The notes: generated by a model from the sequence alone, not told the origin. A DNA stretch of 32,974 bases from Sphingobacteriales bacterium (GCA_014763615.1 JACXVB010000032.1:1-32974); one strand, 5' to 3'; numbered from the stretch's first letter, positions 7,739-16,086 are shown. Program-made: numbers and translations.

Positions 7739-8760
7739 AAGATTCCTTATTTATCAAAGCTGCATTTTCAGAAAAAACAGAGCGTCCACCAGTTTGGATG
7801 ATGCGCCAGGCTGGGCGTTTTATACCTCAATACTGGGAAATTAAAAACAAATATTCCTTTTTAGAAATGTGCAAAACTCCAGAAATTGCAGCGGATGTGA
7901 CCATGCTTCCGGTTGATTTATTAGGAATTGATGCGGCTATTTTATTTTCAGATATTTTGGTAACTGGCGAAGCGATGGGCGGAGATTTAGATTTTATACA
8001 AGGAATAGGTCCGAAATTTGCAAATCCAGTTAGAAATGCCAAAGATATCGAAAATTTATCTGTTCATTGTGTAGATAAGCTTCAATATGTTGCTGATGCC
8101 ATTAAAGTCATCCAAGAAAGATTAAACGGTTCTATTCCACTCATTGGTTTTGCAGGTGCTCCGTTTACGGTGATGAGTTATCTCATAGAAGGTGGTTCTT
8201 CAAAGGATTTTAAACTCACTAAATTATTTATTCATAATCAGCCAGAGCTAGCGCATCAACTTTTGGCTAAGATTGCTGCGGTAACTACAGATTATTTAAA
8301 CCTACAAATTGCAGCAGGCGTAAACGCGGTTCAGTTATTTGATAGTTGGGCTTTAGCCTTATCTTGGGATGATTATACTGAGTTTTCTCATCGATATAAC
8401 AAAGCGATTATCTCAAAATTGAATAGAAAAGATATTCCAGTAATTTCTTTCTGTAAGGGCAGTTCTGTGTTTGCGCCTTTAATGGCGGAGGCAAATCCGG
8501 ATGTAATTTCTATAGATTGGAACGTTGATTTAAAAGATATCAAACAAAGATTACCAAAAGGAATAGCGGTTCAAGGTAATCTTGATCCTCATATTTTATA
8601 TGCTGAAAAGCATGTGATTAAAGATAGAATCCATAAATTATTTGAGCGTATGCGTGATGAAAATGGATTTATTTTTAATTTAGGTCACGGCATTATGCCT
8701 GATATTCCTTTTGATCATGTGAAATATGCCATTGATGTGGTGAAGGAGTATAGATACTAA
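7735..8760 (+). CDS. hemE: Uroporphyrinogen decarboxylase
   Basis: Removes four acetate carboxyl groups from uroporphyrinogen III to give coproporphyrinogen III. The N-terminal signature RPPVWMMRQAGRFIPQYWEI (~17-36) carries the conserved active-site Arg. FSDILVTGEAMGG (~62-74), the GFAGAPFTVMSYLIEGG segment (~139-155), IQLFDSWA-like VQLFDSWA (~200), and the C-terminal FNLGHGIMPDIPFDHV are all present. Length 341 fits the family. The start codon overlaps the stop of the preceding gene (ATGA). No terminator is evident before hemJ, but hemJ has its own promoter. Confidence 0.97.
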   Translation: MKDSLFIKAAFSEKTERPPVWMMRQAGRFIPQYWEIKNKYSFLEMCKTPEIAADVTMLPVDLLGIDAAILFSDILVTGEAMGGDLDFIQGIGPKFANPVRNAKDIENLSVHCVDKLQYVADAIKVIQERLNGSIPLIGFAGAPFTVMSYLIEGGSSKDFKLTKLFIHNQPELAHQLLAKIAAVTTDYLNLQIAAGVNAVQLFDSWALALSWDDYTEFSHRYNKAIISKLNRKDIPVISFCKGSSVFAPLMAEANPDVISIDWNVDLKDIKQRLPKGIAVQGNLDPHILYAEKHVIKDRIHKLFERMRDENGFIFNLGHGIMPDIPFDHVKYAIDVVKEYRY

Positions 8761-8795
8761 AAGCCTAATCCTAAATCCTTCTCTAAATGAAAAGG

Positions 8796-8844
8796 ACTTT
8801 GATTTGCTAGCTTTTGACTTTTAACTTTGCACTTTTAACTTATA
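8796..8844 (+). repeat. Heptamer tandem tract before hemJ, overlapping its promoter
   Basis: Seven 7-base units in one register run straight into the hemJ ATG at 8845. The last four (8817-8844) all begin ACT; the tract consensus is ACTTTNA. Less regular units start at 8796, 8803 and 8810. The -33 and -7 promoter elements of hemJ fall inside the tract. Confidence 0.75.
8798..8829 (+). promoter_or_regulatory. Predicted promoter of hemJ
   Basis: TTTG at 8798-8801 is followed after 20 bases by TAACTTTG at 8822-8829, a good match to the Bacteroidota promoter. The leader to the ATG at 8845 would be about ten bases. Both boxes are made of heptamer-repeat sequence, so promoter activity could be a by-product of the repeat. 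Confidence 0.55.
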
Positions 8845-9384
8845 ATGTACCAATACACACTTGCCATTCATATCATTTTTGTAGTCAGCTGGATGGCTGG
8901 ATTATTCTACATTGTACGTTTATTTATTTATCACACAGAAGCTAACGAGAAACCAGAGCCGGAGCGAACAATTCTCCAGAAACAGTTTATCATTATGGAG
9001 TCTAAGTTGTGGAATATCATTACCACACCTGCTATGATTATTGCTGTTGCTGCCGGAATGCGGATGCTTCAACTCAACCCAGGTTTATTAGAAACAGACT
9101 GGATGTGGGTGAAACTAGCCTTTGTTGCTGGTTTATTAATTTATCATTTCATTTGTCAAAATATCATCTCGCAATTAAAAAGAGGACGTTTTTGGATGAC
9201 CAGCACTCAGTTAAGGTTATGGAATGAATTAGCCACCATTTTTTTAGTGGCTATTGTTTTTACCGTAATTCTTAAAAGTGCAATTGACTGGCTGTATGGA
9301 TTGTTGGGTTTAACAGTATTTGCTGTTATCATTATGCTAGCAGTAAAACTCTATAAAAGAGCAAGAGAAAAGCAATTAAAATAA
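8845..9384 (+). CDS. hemJ: HemJ-type protoporphyrinogen oxidase
   Basis: Oxidises protoporphyrinogen IX to protoporphyrin IX in the inner membrane, replacing HemG or HemY. About 179 residues with four to five membrane segments. The family's conserved N-terminal His is in LAIHIIFVVSWMAGLFY (H9), a partner segment MESKLWNIITTPAM is at ~51-64, and the conserved Lys is in MWVKLAFVAGLLIYH (~K89). Position at the end of the haem cluster supports the assignment. A strong hairpin two bases after the stop closes the unit. Confidence 0.93.
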   Translation: MYQYTLAIHIIFVVSWMAGLFYIVRLFIYHTEANEKPEPERTILQKQFIIMESKLWNIITTPAMIIAVAAGMRMLQLNPGLLETDWMWVKLAFVAGLLIYHFICQNIISQLKRGRFWMTSTQLRLWNELATIFLVAIVFTVILKSAIDWLYGLLGLTVFAVIIMLAVKLYKRAREKQLK

Positions 9385-9385
9385 A

Positions 9386-9414
9386 AAGAGAGAGGCTCAT
9401 AAAGTCTCTCTCTT
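9386..9414. terminator. Terminator between convergent hemJ and the small minus-strand gene
   Basis: AAGAGAGAG (9386-9394) pairs perfectly with CTCTCTCTT (9406-9414) around an 11-base loop. The minus-strand transcript has a clear T-rich tail (TTTTATTTT) after it; the plus strand lacks a T-run. It is thus best for the minus-strand gene and may also slow hemJ transcripts. Confidence 0.8.
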
Positions 9415-9421
9415 GCTATTT

Positions 9422-9613
9422 CTACAATGTTTTTGAAAAGTTTAAAATGTTCTGAATGGTTTTTTCAGATGGGTTTTTCTTCAAGCTGTCAAACTTTGGT
9501 TTTAAATTCTCAAAAAAAGCAATTTCTTCAGCAGTTAGTGCCAAGTTCAATTGCTCAGTTTCAACATCATTGTCAGAAATTGAATTTGAAGTAGGAGTAG
9601 AGATTTCTATCAT
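9422..9613 (-). CDS. Small acidic protein downstream of the ECF sigma factor (unknown)
   Basis: A 63-residue product that I cannot name. The first ~20 residues are Ser/Thr/Asn-rich and look disordered; the rest (LALTAEEIAFFENLKPKF and onward) predicts two amphipathic helices. It has no membrane segment and no Cys. It lies 75 bases downstream of the sigma-factor gene on the same strand with no hairpin between, and a terminator closes it, which argues it is a real co-transcribed gene. It lacks the domain of a classical anti-sigma factor, so that role is not claimed. Confidence 0.6.
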   Translation of the reverse strand: MIEISTPTSNSISDNDVETEQLNLALTAEEIAFFENLKPKFDSLKKNPSEKTIQNILNFSKTL

Positions 9614-9688
9614 AAGCTTTTTTAAAGTTTTGTTAGATAGAAACGCAATTCCTAAAAGAATATTTTAATCTAAATTGAAAAAAATAAA

Positions 9689-10273
9689 TCAGCTTTTTAA
9701 TGTCAATTCCTTAGCGGTCATCATCTTACGGAGGTTGTTTAGTGCATATCGCATCCTGCCTAAAGCGGTATTTATGCTTACTTGTGTTAAATCTGCTATT
9801 TCTTTAAAGCTCAACTCTCCATAATGTCTCATAATGAGAACTTCTTTTTGCTCAGAAGGTAAAAGATGTATTAAAGCTTTTAAGTCTTGGTAAGTTTGTT
9901 GTTTTACCATTTTATCCTCAATGCTTTCATCATAGATTCCTAAAACATCAAAAATATCAAAACCATCTCCATTGGAAATAATTGGAGTCCGTTTCTCTTT
10001 TCTGAAATAATCTATCACTAAGTTATGGGCAATTCTTAAAACCCAGGGTAAAAATTTTCCTTCTTCATTGTATTTTCCAGCTTTCAAGGTTTTAATCACC
10101 TTGATAAAAGTGTCCTGAAAAATGTCCTCAGCTAAATATTCATCCTTAACTAAGAGATAGATGGAAGTATAAATTCTGGTTTTATGTCTCGTTACGAGTT
10201 CTGATAGTGCTAACTCTTTACCTTTCAGATACAGATGCACCAATTCTTGGTCAGTTTTTAATTGAAAGCTCAT
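9689..10273 (-). CDS. ECF-family RNA polymerase sigma factor
   Basis: A 194-residue group 4 sigma factor. Region 2 spans ~10-95: the -10 recognition and core-binding segment includes EYLAEDIFQDTFIKVIK, then FLPWVLRIAHNLVIDYFRKEKR. Region 4 spans ~128-185: LPSEQKEVLIMRHYGELSFKEIADLTQVSINTALGRMRYAL, with the helix-turn-helix intact. Upstream an AGGAG sits about seven bases before the start, one of the few clear Shine-Dalgarno matches in the window. No membrane anti-sigma gene is adjacent. Divergent from uvrA. The signal and regulon cannot be read from sequence. Confidence 0.94.
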   Translation of the reverse strand: MSFQLKTDQELVHLYLKGKELALSELVTRHKTRIYTSIYLLVKDEYLAEDIFQDTFIKVIKTLKAGKYNEEGKFLPWVLRIAHNLVIDYFRKEKRTPIISNGDGFDIFDVLGIYDESIEDKMVKQQTYQDLKALIHLLPSEQKEVLIMRHYGELSFKEIADLTQVSINTALGRMRYALNNLRKMMTAKELTLKS

Positions 10274-10672
10274 AATACTCCTACTTAAATTCTTTCTATT
10301 TTTTTAACAGCTTGTGTGAGTAGAGTATTTTCTATATGCTTTCTCCTTTTATTTATAAATCTGAAATGTTATCAAACCAAATGAAATAATAATTTTTTTA
10401 AAAACAAAACTTTAAAAGGTATTTAACAGATTATAAAATATTTAATACTGTAAAATAACATTGTTCTGATAATTTTATTTCTTTTCGACTTTGGATTTAA
10501 AAAACATTACGTAATAATTTATTGATGTGATACAATAACTTAACCAAAGTTTAAAAATAAAGTCAAATTATGTTTGAATCATTAAATCACGGATATAAGC
10601 CTTATTTTTGCACAGCAACCAAATCATCAATTTTTGAGTGATAAGGATTCAGAGCAGTAAGAAATAGCATCA
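10274..10672. other. Divergent AT-rich intergenic region (sigma factor / uvrA)
   Basis: About 400 bases without a gene. It holds a perfect 10-base palindrome ATTACGTAAT (10506-10515), a TTATTG/CAATAA inverted repeat with 8-base spacer (10519-10538), and a TATTTTTG -7-like box (10603-10610) before uvrA. The nearest TTTG (10573-10576) is 26 bases upstream of that box, slightly beyond the usual range. No open frame or RNA family is recognisable. Confidence 0.5.
10603..10610 (+). promoter_or_regulatory. Possible -7 element of uvrA
   Basis: TATTTTTG fits TAnnTTTG, 62 bases before the uvrA start. The -33 partner is doubtful because the only TTTG lies 26 bases upstream. Confidence 0.4.
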
Positions 10673-13471
10673 ATGAAATTAGAAGAAAAAGATCCACAAA
10701 AGAATATCCTCATTAAAGGAGCTAGAGTTCACAATTTAAAGAATATTGATGTAGCTATTCCTAAAAATCAATTGGTGGTGATCACTGGGATGTCTGGTTC
10801 TGGAAAGTCTTCATTGGCTTTTGATACCCTTTATGCGGAGGGGCAACGCAGATATGTAGAAAGCCTTTCTTCTTATGCTCGACAGTTTTTGGGGAGGATG
10901 AATAAACCCGATGTGGATTACATCAAAGGAATAGCACCAGCTATTGCCATTGAGCAAAAAGTAATCACCTCTAATCCACGCTCTACCGTGGGAACTTCTA
11001 CCGAGATTTATGACTATTTGAAATTACTTTTCAGCAGAATTGGTAAAACCATTTCGCCCATTTCTGGCGAGTTAGTAAAAAAGGATTCCGTAACAGACGT
11101 TGTAAATTATTTATCGGCTTTGCCTGATGAAAGTACCGTCACTATTCTCTGTCCTTTGTATCCACATAATCAAAGAACTTTAAAAGAGGAGTTAGCGGTT
11201 TTATTGCAAAAAGGTTTTTCGCGAGTAGTCATCAATAACGAAATCCAAAAAGTGGAGGCAGTTTTAGAAGATAAATCTATCGAAAACAAAGAGATTACTA
11301 ATGAACAAGAGATTTTAATTTTAATTGATAGAATTGTAACCAACCAAGAAGAGGAAACCCTCAGCCGGATGGCAGATTCTGTTCAAACTGCTTTTTTTGA
11401 AGGTAAAGGAGATTGTTATGTTGATTTTGAAGGAGATAGAAAACATTTCTCAGACCGTTTTGAGTTAGATGGAATCAAGTTTGAAGAACCAACGCCTAAT
11501 TTTTTCAGTTTCAATAATCCTTATGGCGCTTGTAAAAAATGTGAAGGTTATGGGAAAGTGATTGGTATTGATGAGGATTTGGTGATTCCAGATAAATCAA
11601 AGTCTGTTTATGATGGAGCTATAGCACCTTGGCGTGGAGAGAAAATGAAAGAATGGTTGGACGAATTGGTTAAAAATTCTTCAAAATTCGATTTTCCAAT
11701 ACACCGCTCTTACAGCCAACTGACCAAAGCAGAGCAGAAATTACTTTGGAAAGGAAATAGATATTTTAGAGGTTTAGATGAGTTTTTTCAGCATTTGGAA
11801 GAGCAAACTTATAAAATACAATATCGGGTAATGCTATCTCGATACAGAGGAAAAACCAATTGCCCAGATTGTTTGGGCACTCGCCTCCGTCCAGATGCTG
11901 CCTATGTGAAAATTAACGGACATTCAATTACTGATATCGTTTTGATGCCTTTAAAGAAAGCACTCAATTTTTTTGATGAATTGGAGTTGAATGAGCAAGA
12001 CCAGAAAATAGCTAAGCGATTGATTCTCGAAATCAGAAATCGAATTTTGTTTTTAAACGAAGTAGGTTTGGGCTATTTAACCTTAAATCGTTTATCCAAT
12101 ACCTTATCCGGAGGAGAATCTCAGAGAATTAATTTGGCAACTTCCTTAGGCAGTTCTTTGGTAGGTTCTGTGTATGTTTTAGATGAGCCAAGCATCGGTT
12201 TACACCCAAAGGATACCAATAGATTAATTGGCGTTTTAAAATCTTTACGTGATGTAGGAAATACTGTTTTGGTGGTGGAGCATGAAGAAGAAATGATGCA
12301 AGCTGCGGATCATTTGATTGACATCGGTCCAGAAGCGGGAACTTTAGGTGGTAATTTGATTTTTGAAGGAAATTATCAAGAAATTTTAAGAGATAAGGAT
12401 AGTTTAACGGGTAAATATTTAAGCGGCGTTGAAGAAATTTCCATTCCAAAAAGAAGAAGAAAGGTTATAGATTATATCGAAATTAAAGGCGCAAGAGAAA
12501 ATAACCTCAAAAATATTGATGTTAAATTTCCCTTACATGTGCTCACTACCGTAACTGGAGTTTCTGGTTCGGGTAAAACTTCTTTGGTGAAAAGAATTCT
12601 TTATCCTGCTTTGCAAAAAGTAATTGGAAATTATTCTGGAGAACAAACCGGAGCTTATGACAGCATAGAAGGAGCAACAGATCAAATCCACGCTGTTGAG
12701 TTGGTAGATCAAAATCCAATTGGAAGGTCTTCTCGCTCAAATCCGGTTACTTATGTAAAGGCTTGGGATGAGATTAGAAGTTTATATGCTTCGCAAGCAT
12801 CGGCGAAAGCCAACGGATTAAAGCCTTCTGCCTTTTCTTTTAACGTGGAAGGTGGTAGGTGCGATGTTTGCCAAGGCGAAGGAGAGGTGAAGATTGAAAT
12901 GCAATTTATGGCAGATATTTATTTGCCTTGTGAATCTTGTGGCGGTCAGCGCTTTAAACAGCATGTTTTGGATATTACTTATCAGGATAAAAATGTGGCT
13001 GAAGTTTTAGAAATGACCATTGATGAGGCTTTAGCGTTTTTTAAAAACGAGCACAAAATCATCAGCAAACTGCAACCTCTAGTTGATGTAGGTTTAGGAT
13101 ACGTTCATTTAGGTCAGTCTTCTAATACACTTTCTGGCGGCGAAGCGCAAAGGATTAAATTGGCTTCTTTTCTGATAAAAGGTAACAATAGCCACAAAAC
13201 ATTATTTATTTTTGACGAGCCCACCACAGGTTTGCATTTTCATGATATTAAAAAATTGATGAAATCTTTTGATGCTTTGATTGAGCAGGGGAACACCATC
13301 ATCGTGATTGAACACAATATGGATGTGATAAAATGTGCCGATTGGGTGATTGATATCGGCCCCGAAGGTGGCGAAGAGGGAGGTAATTTAATTTTTGAAG
13401 GAACGCCAGAAGAATTGATTAAAGATAAAAGCTCCTACACAGGGCAATATTTAAAAGAACGGTTTAAATAA
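10673..13471 (+). CDS. uvrA: Excinuclease ABC subunit A
   Basis: DNA-damage recognition ATPase of nucleotide excision repair, working as a dimer with UvrB. Two ABC modules are visible. The N-terminal one has Walker A GMSGSGKSSLAFDTLYAEGQ at ~37-56, the zinc module with CKKCEGYGK and CPDCLGTRL, signature LSGGESQRI and Walker B VLDEPSIGLH. The C-terminal one has GVSGSGKTSL, the second zinc site CDVCQGEGE with CESCGGQRF, signature LSGGEAQRI and IFDEPTTGLHF. All motifs are intact, and 932 residues is close to the family norm. metZ follows 39 bases later with no terminator. Confidence 0.98.
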   Translation: MKLEEKDPQKNILIKGARVHNLKNIDVAIPKNQLVVITGMSGSGKSSLAFDTLYAEGQRRYVESLSSYARQFLGRMNKPDVDYIKGIAPAIAIEQKVITSNPRSTVGTSTEIYDYLKLLFSRIGKTISPISGELVKKDSVTDVVNYLSALPDESTVTILCPLYPHNQRTLKEELAVLLQKGFSRVVINNEIQKVEAVLEDKSIENKEITNEQEILILIDRIVTNQEEETLSRMADSVQTAFFEGKGDCYVDFEGDRKHFSDRFELDGIKFEEPTPNFFSFNNPYGACKKCEGYGKVIGIDEDLVIPDKSKSVYDGAIAPWRGEKMKEWLDELVKNSSKFDFPIHRSYSQLTKAEQKLLWKGNRYFRGLDEFFQHLEEQTYKIQYRVMLSRYRGKTNCPDCLGTRLRPDAAYVKINGHSITDIVLMPLKKALNFFDELELNEQDQKIAKRLILEIRNRILFLNEVGLGYLTLNRLSNTLSGGESQRINLATSLGSSLVGSVYVLDEPSIGLHPKDTNRLIGVLKSLRDVGNTVLVVEHEEEMMQAADHLIDIGPEAGTLGGNLIFEGNYQEILRDKDSLTGKYLSGVEEISIPKRRRKVIDYIEIKGARENNLKNIDVKFPLHVLTTVTGVSGSGKTSLVKRILYPALQKVIGNYSGEQTGAYDSIEGATDQIHAVELVDQNPIGRSSRSNPVTYVKAWDEIRSLYASQASAKANGLKPSAFSFNVEGGRCDVCQGEGEVKIEMQFMADIYLPCESCGGQRFKQHVLDITYQDKNVAEVLEMTIDEALAFFKNEHKIISKLQPLVDVGLGYVHLGQSSNTLSGGEAQRIKLASFLIKGNNSHKTLFIFDEPTTGLHFHDIKKLMKSFDALIEQGNTIIVIEHNMDVIKCADWVIDIGPEGGEEGGNLIFEGTPEELIKDKSSYTGQYLKERFK

Positions 13472-13473
13472 AA

Positions 13474-13508
13474 ACTATTAACTGGCAACTCAAAACTGCC
13501 AACTGAAA
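13474..13508 (+). repeat. Heptamer tandem tract between uvrA and metZ
   Basis: Five perfect-register 7-base units, all matching ACTNNNA (starts 13474, 13481, 13488, 13495, 13502). The tract begins three bases after the uvrA stop and ends two bases before the metZ ATG, so it makes up nearly the whole 39-base gap. Confidence 0.8.
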
Positions 13509-13510
13509 AC

Positions 13511-14680
13511 ATGAAAGAAGAATCAAAACTCATCAGAACACAAACACCAAGATCTTATAATAGAGAACATTCTACGCCAATGTATCTTACTTCAAGTTTT
13601 ATTTTTGAAGATGCAGAGCAAGGGCGAGCGATTTTTGCAGATGAGCAGGAAGGCAATATTTATTCCAGATATTCTAATCCAAATACTACAGAATTTATTG
13701 ATAAAGTGTGTGATTTAGAAGGTGCAGAAGCAGGTTTAGCTTTTGCATCAGGTATGGCTGGCGTTTTTGCGTCTTTTGCGGGTTTGTTGAAATCTGGGGA
13801 TCATATCGTGGCTTTCCGTTCTATTTTTGGTTCTACACATCAATTGTTAACCACTTTATTTCCGCGTTGGGGCATCACTTCCACTTATGTAGATGCTGCT
13901 AATCCCGAAGCTTTGGAAGCGGCTATCCAGTCGAACACTAAAATGATATTTTTAGAAACGCCTTCTAATCCTGGATTAGAATTGGTGGATTTAGAGTGGT
14001 TGTGTAAAATCAAAGAAAAGTATCCAAATATCATTATCAATGTAGATAATTGTTTTGCTACGCCGTACTTACAAAAACCTATTTCTTATGGAGTAGATAT
14101 CGTGAGTCATTCGGCAACAAAATACATGGACGGGCAAGGTCGTGTGTTGGGCGGTGTGGTTTGCGGTAGAGCCGATTTAATCAAAGAAATGATGTTTTTT
14201 ATTCGTCATACCGGCCCAGCAATGTCTGCTTTCAACGCATGGTTATTGTCTAAAAGTCTAGAGACTTTGCCTTTACGCATGGATAGACATTGTGCAAATG
14301 CTTTGGCTGTAGCCGAGGCTTTAGAAGCCAGTGCAGAAGTGGAAGTGGTACGTTATCCTCATCTAAAATCTCATCCGCAATATGAACTCGCTAAGAGGCA
14401 AATGAAACAAGGTGGCGGAATTGTGACTTTTGTGGTTAAAGGTGGTTTTGATAGGGCGAAGAAATTTTTAGATGCCTTAGAAATGATTTTAATTTCTTCT
14501 AATTTAGGTGATAGCAGAACCATTGCCACGCATCCGGCATCAACAACGCATTCCAAATTATCAGAACAAGAAAGAGCTCAAATCGGGATTTACCCGGGTA
14601 CTATTAGACTTTCTGTGGGGTTAGAAAATGTGGATGATATTATTAAAGATGTTATTAAAGCCCTAGAAAAATCAAAGTAG
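13511..14680 (+). CDS. metZ: Cys/Met-metabolism PLP enzyme, probably O-succinylhomoserine sulfhydrylase
   Basis: PLP-dependent enzyme of the cystathionine gamma-synthase superfamily, which forms homocysteine from activated homoserine in methionine synthesis. YSRYSNPNTTEF (~51-62) is the family's phosphate-binding segment from the neighbouring subunit, GLAFASGMAGVFA (~76-88) contacts the cofactor phosphate, DNCFATPYLQKP (~180-191) supplies the PLP Asp, and SHSATKYMDGQGR carries the Schiff-base Lys204. Length 389 fits. The GQGRVLGGVV segment is typical of MetZ-like rather than MetB proteins, but the exact sulphur donor and acyl group (succinyl or acetyl) cannot be fixed from sequence. The start is set by ATG immediately after the heptamer tract. 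Confidence 0.9.
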   Translation: MKEESKLIRTQTPRSYNREHSTPMYLTSSFIFEDAEQGRAIFADEQEGNIYSRYSNPNTTEFIDKVCDLEGAEAGLAFASGMAGVFASFAGLLKSGDHIVAFRSIFGSTHQLLTTLFPRWGITSTYVDAANPEALEAAIQSNTKMIFLETPSNPGLELVDLEWLCKIKEKYPNIIINVDNCFATPYLQKPISYGVDIVSHSATKYMDGQGRVLGGVVCGRADLIKEMMFFIRHTGPAMSAFNAWLLSKSLETLPLRMDRHCANALAVAEALEASAEVEVVRYPHLKSHPQYELAKRQMKQGGGIVTFVVKGGFDRAKKFLDALEMILISSNLGDSRTIATHPASTTHSKLSEQERAQIGIYPGTIRLSVGLENVDDIIKDVIKALEKSK

Positions 14681-14760
14681 TAGGTTGTTTAGTTACTTTT
14701 TAAGTAATTTTAAAAGTTCATTAGTTGAATTAGTTCATTAAGCTATTTTGATTGGAAAAG

Positions 14761-14795
14761 ATATCTCATATCTCACATCTCAATACTCATATCTA
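14761..14795 (+). repeat. Heptamer tandem tract before osmC
   Basis: Five 7-base units with consensus ATATCTC (starts 14761, 14768, 14775, 14782, 14789). The first two are identical and the others differ by one or two bases. Five bases separate the tract from the ATG at 14801. A looser AGTTCATT-type repetition lies just upstream at 14715-14742. Confidence 0.75.
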
Positions 14796-14800
14796 AATAA

Positions 14801-15214
14801 ATGAAAGTAGAATTAAAAAGATTAAATGATGCAGTACACTTCGAAGGTACCGGAAGTGGCAATGTAAAAGTACATATTGACGGCTCAGAAGCTATTGGCG
14901 GACAAGGTTTGGGCGTACGCCCGATGGAATTGGTGTTAATGGCTGTAGGTTCTTGCGGTGTATTAGATCTATTGAGCATTCTTAAAAAACAAAGACAGGA
15001 AATTACCGATTGTACCATTGAAGTTAATGGAGAAAGACGTCAAGAAATTCCAACAATTTTTACAAAAATTCATATCCTATTTCGCTTAAAAGGAACCATT
15101 GATTTGGAAAAAGCAGAAAAAGCTGCGGAATTAGCTGTAAGAAAATATTGCTCAGTTCATGATATGCTAGCAGCAGGTGGTGTTGAAATCAATTATTCTA
15201 TTGAAATCAATTAA
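14801..15214 (+). CDS. OsmC/Ohr-family protein
   Basis: A 137-residue protein of the OsmC superfamily, thiol peroxidases that reduce organic hydroperoxides. The two redox cysteines are present: Cys52 in AVGSCGVLDLL and Cys117 in KYCSVHDML. Length and the N-terminal beta-rich region fit the YhfA-like OsmC branch rather than Ohr proper. Preceded by a heptamer tract and no obvious TAnnTTTG box. Confidence 0.92.
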   Translation: MKVELKRLNDAVHFEGTGSGNVKVHIDGSEAIGGQGLGVRPMELVLMAVGSCGVLDLLSILKKQRQEITDCTIEVNGERRQEIPTIFTKIHILFRLKGTIDLEKAEKAAELAVRKYCSVHDMLAAGGVEINYSIEIN

Positions 15215-15310
15215 TATTTTGCGATTTTTAGAACAATTGCAAATCGAAAATTAGCTTGTTATCCAAAAAGCTGATTTGGTTGTAATATCAAGTGTTGTTC
15301 TGAGAGTAAA

Positions 15311-15330
15311 TAGTGGACGATACACCACTA
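15311..15330. repeat. Small inverted repeat between osmC and the LysE gene
   Basis: TAGTGG (15311-15316) and CCACTA (15325-15330) form a perfect 6-base stem with an 8-base loop. No T-run follows, so it is not an obvious terminator. The rest of the 181-base gap shows only a weak AATTAGCTT/AAGCTGATT pairing. Function unknown. Confidence 0.35.
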
Positions 15331-15395
15331 GGGCAAGTTATATTAAAGCCAAAATTGTCAACTCCTTTTATATTTTCCGATTATCTTAGCTTCTT

Positions 15396-16013
15396 ATGCT
15401 TCTACTCACCTTTTTAGTAGCCATTGTTGTTAATTTTGTAGGTTATATCCCCTTGGGAAACATCAATTTAACGGCTATGCAGATTTCCATCAATAAAGGA
15501 ATGAAGCAAGCACTTATTTTCATCACTACTTTTTCTATTATCGAAGGCATATTTACTTATGTTTTGATGCGCTTTGCTGAGTGGTTTGCCGAGAAAAAAG
15601 CCTTTTTACATTGGTTGGGTTGGATTTTAGTTTCTGTTTTTGTGGTGATGGGTATAGTGAGTTGGCTACAATCTAAAAAGGAAATGGTGCAACAGGAAGA
15701 AATCAGGAAACGAGATAGTATCAGAACTGGGATTTTATTAGGCATTTTTAATCCGATGATTATTCCTTTTTGGATGATCGGGGGTACTTACCTAATCGCC
15801 AAAAATTGGATTGTAACAGAAGGAATTGGTTTAGAATTGTTCGCTCTCGGGGCTTCTATCGGATCATTTTTATGTTTGTATTTGTTCGCTCGTTTTGCAC
15901 AATATATTCAAAATCGTTTTTCTTTTAGCAGTAAAATTATCAATAGAAGTATCGCCATTATCTTTTTTACCTTAGCCGTTTTTCAGGTCTTTAAAGAGTT
16001 TCTTTTTCCTTAA
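15396..16013 (+). CDS. LysE-type amino-acid exporter family protein
   Basis: A 205-residue inner-membrane protein with about six hydrophobic segments. The N-terminal PLGNINLTAMQISINKGMKQAL (two pieces, ~19-40) matches the PGP-containing start of LysE/RhtB translocators, with PLGN in place of PGP. A second conserved point is GILLGIFNPMIIPFWMIGG at ~108-126, and the charged loop SKKEMVQQEEIRKRDS lies between. Substrate unknown. ATG 15396 begins directly with the first membrane segment, so the start is credible. Confidence 0.85.
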   Translation: MLLLTFLVAIVVNFVGYIPLGNINLTAMQISINKGMKQALIFITTFSIIEGIFTYVLMRFAEWFAEKKAFLHWLGWILVSVFVVMGIVSWLQSKKEMVQQEEIRKRDSIRTGILLGIFNPMIIPFWMIGGTYLIAKNWIVTEGIGLELFALGASIGSFLCLYLFARFAQYIQNRFSFSSKIINRSIAIIFFTLAVFQVFKEFLFP

Positions 16014-16029
16014 AATCATTTGATTGTAA

Positions 16030-16086
16030 AAATAGATGTTTAAACATTTAACAACATATATGTTTAAACATCTATTTGTATGTTTG
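16030..16086 (+). promoter_or_regulatory. Double-palindrome operator and -7 element before the YceI gene
   Basis: An 18-base arm (16030-16047) and its perfect inverse (16060-16077) are separated by 12 bases. Each arm contains the self-palindrome ATGTTTAAACAT (16036-16047 and 16060-16071), centres 24 bases apart. Immediately downstream is TATGTTTG (16079-16086), a TAnnTTTG -7 match. A dimeric repressor bound here would cover the -33 region. MarR-family regulators often control yceI-like genes, but no regulator gene is adjacent. Confidence 0.7.

Noticed and set aside
9456-9668. Plus-strand 70-codon open frame opposite the small minus-strand gene
   Set aside because: The minus-strand frame has the better context (downstream of the sigma factor, terminator on its strand) and a more protein-like composition.
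12129-12449. Minus-strand 106-codon open frame within uvrA
   Set aside because: Lies wholly antisense to the conserved uvrA; its product has no motif and its composition is that of a shadow frame.
13474-13508. CRISPR array
   Set aside because: Units are 7 bases with no spacers and no cas genes nearby.
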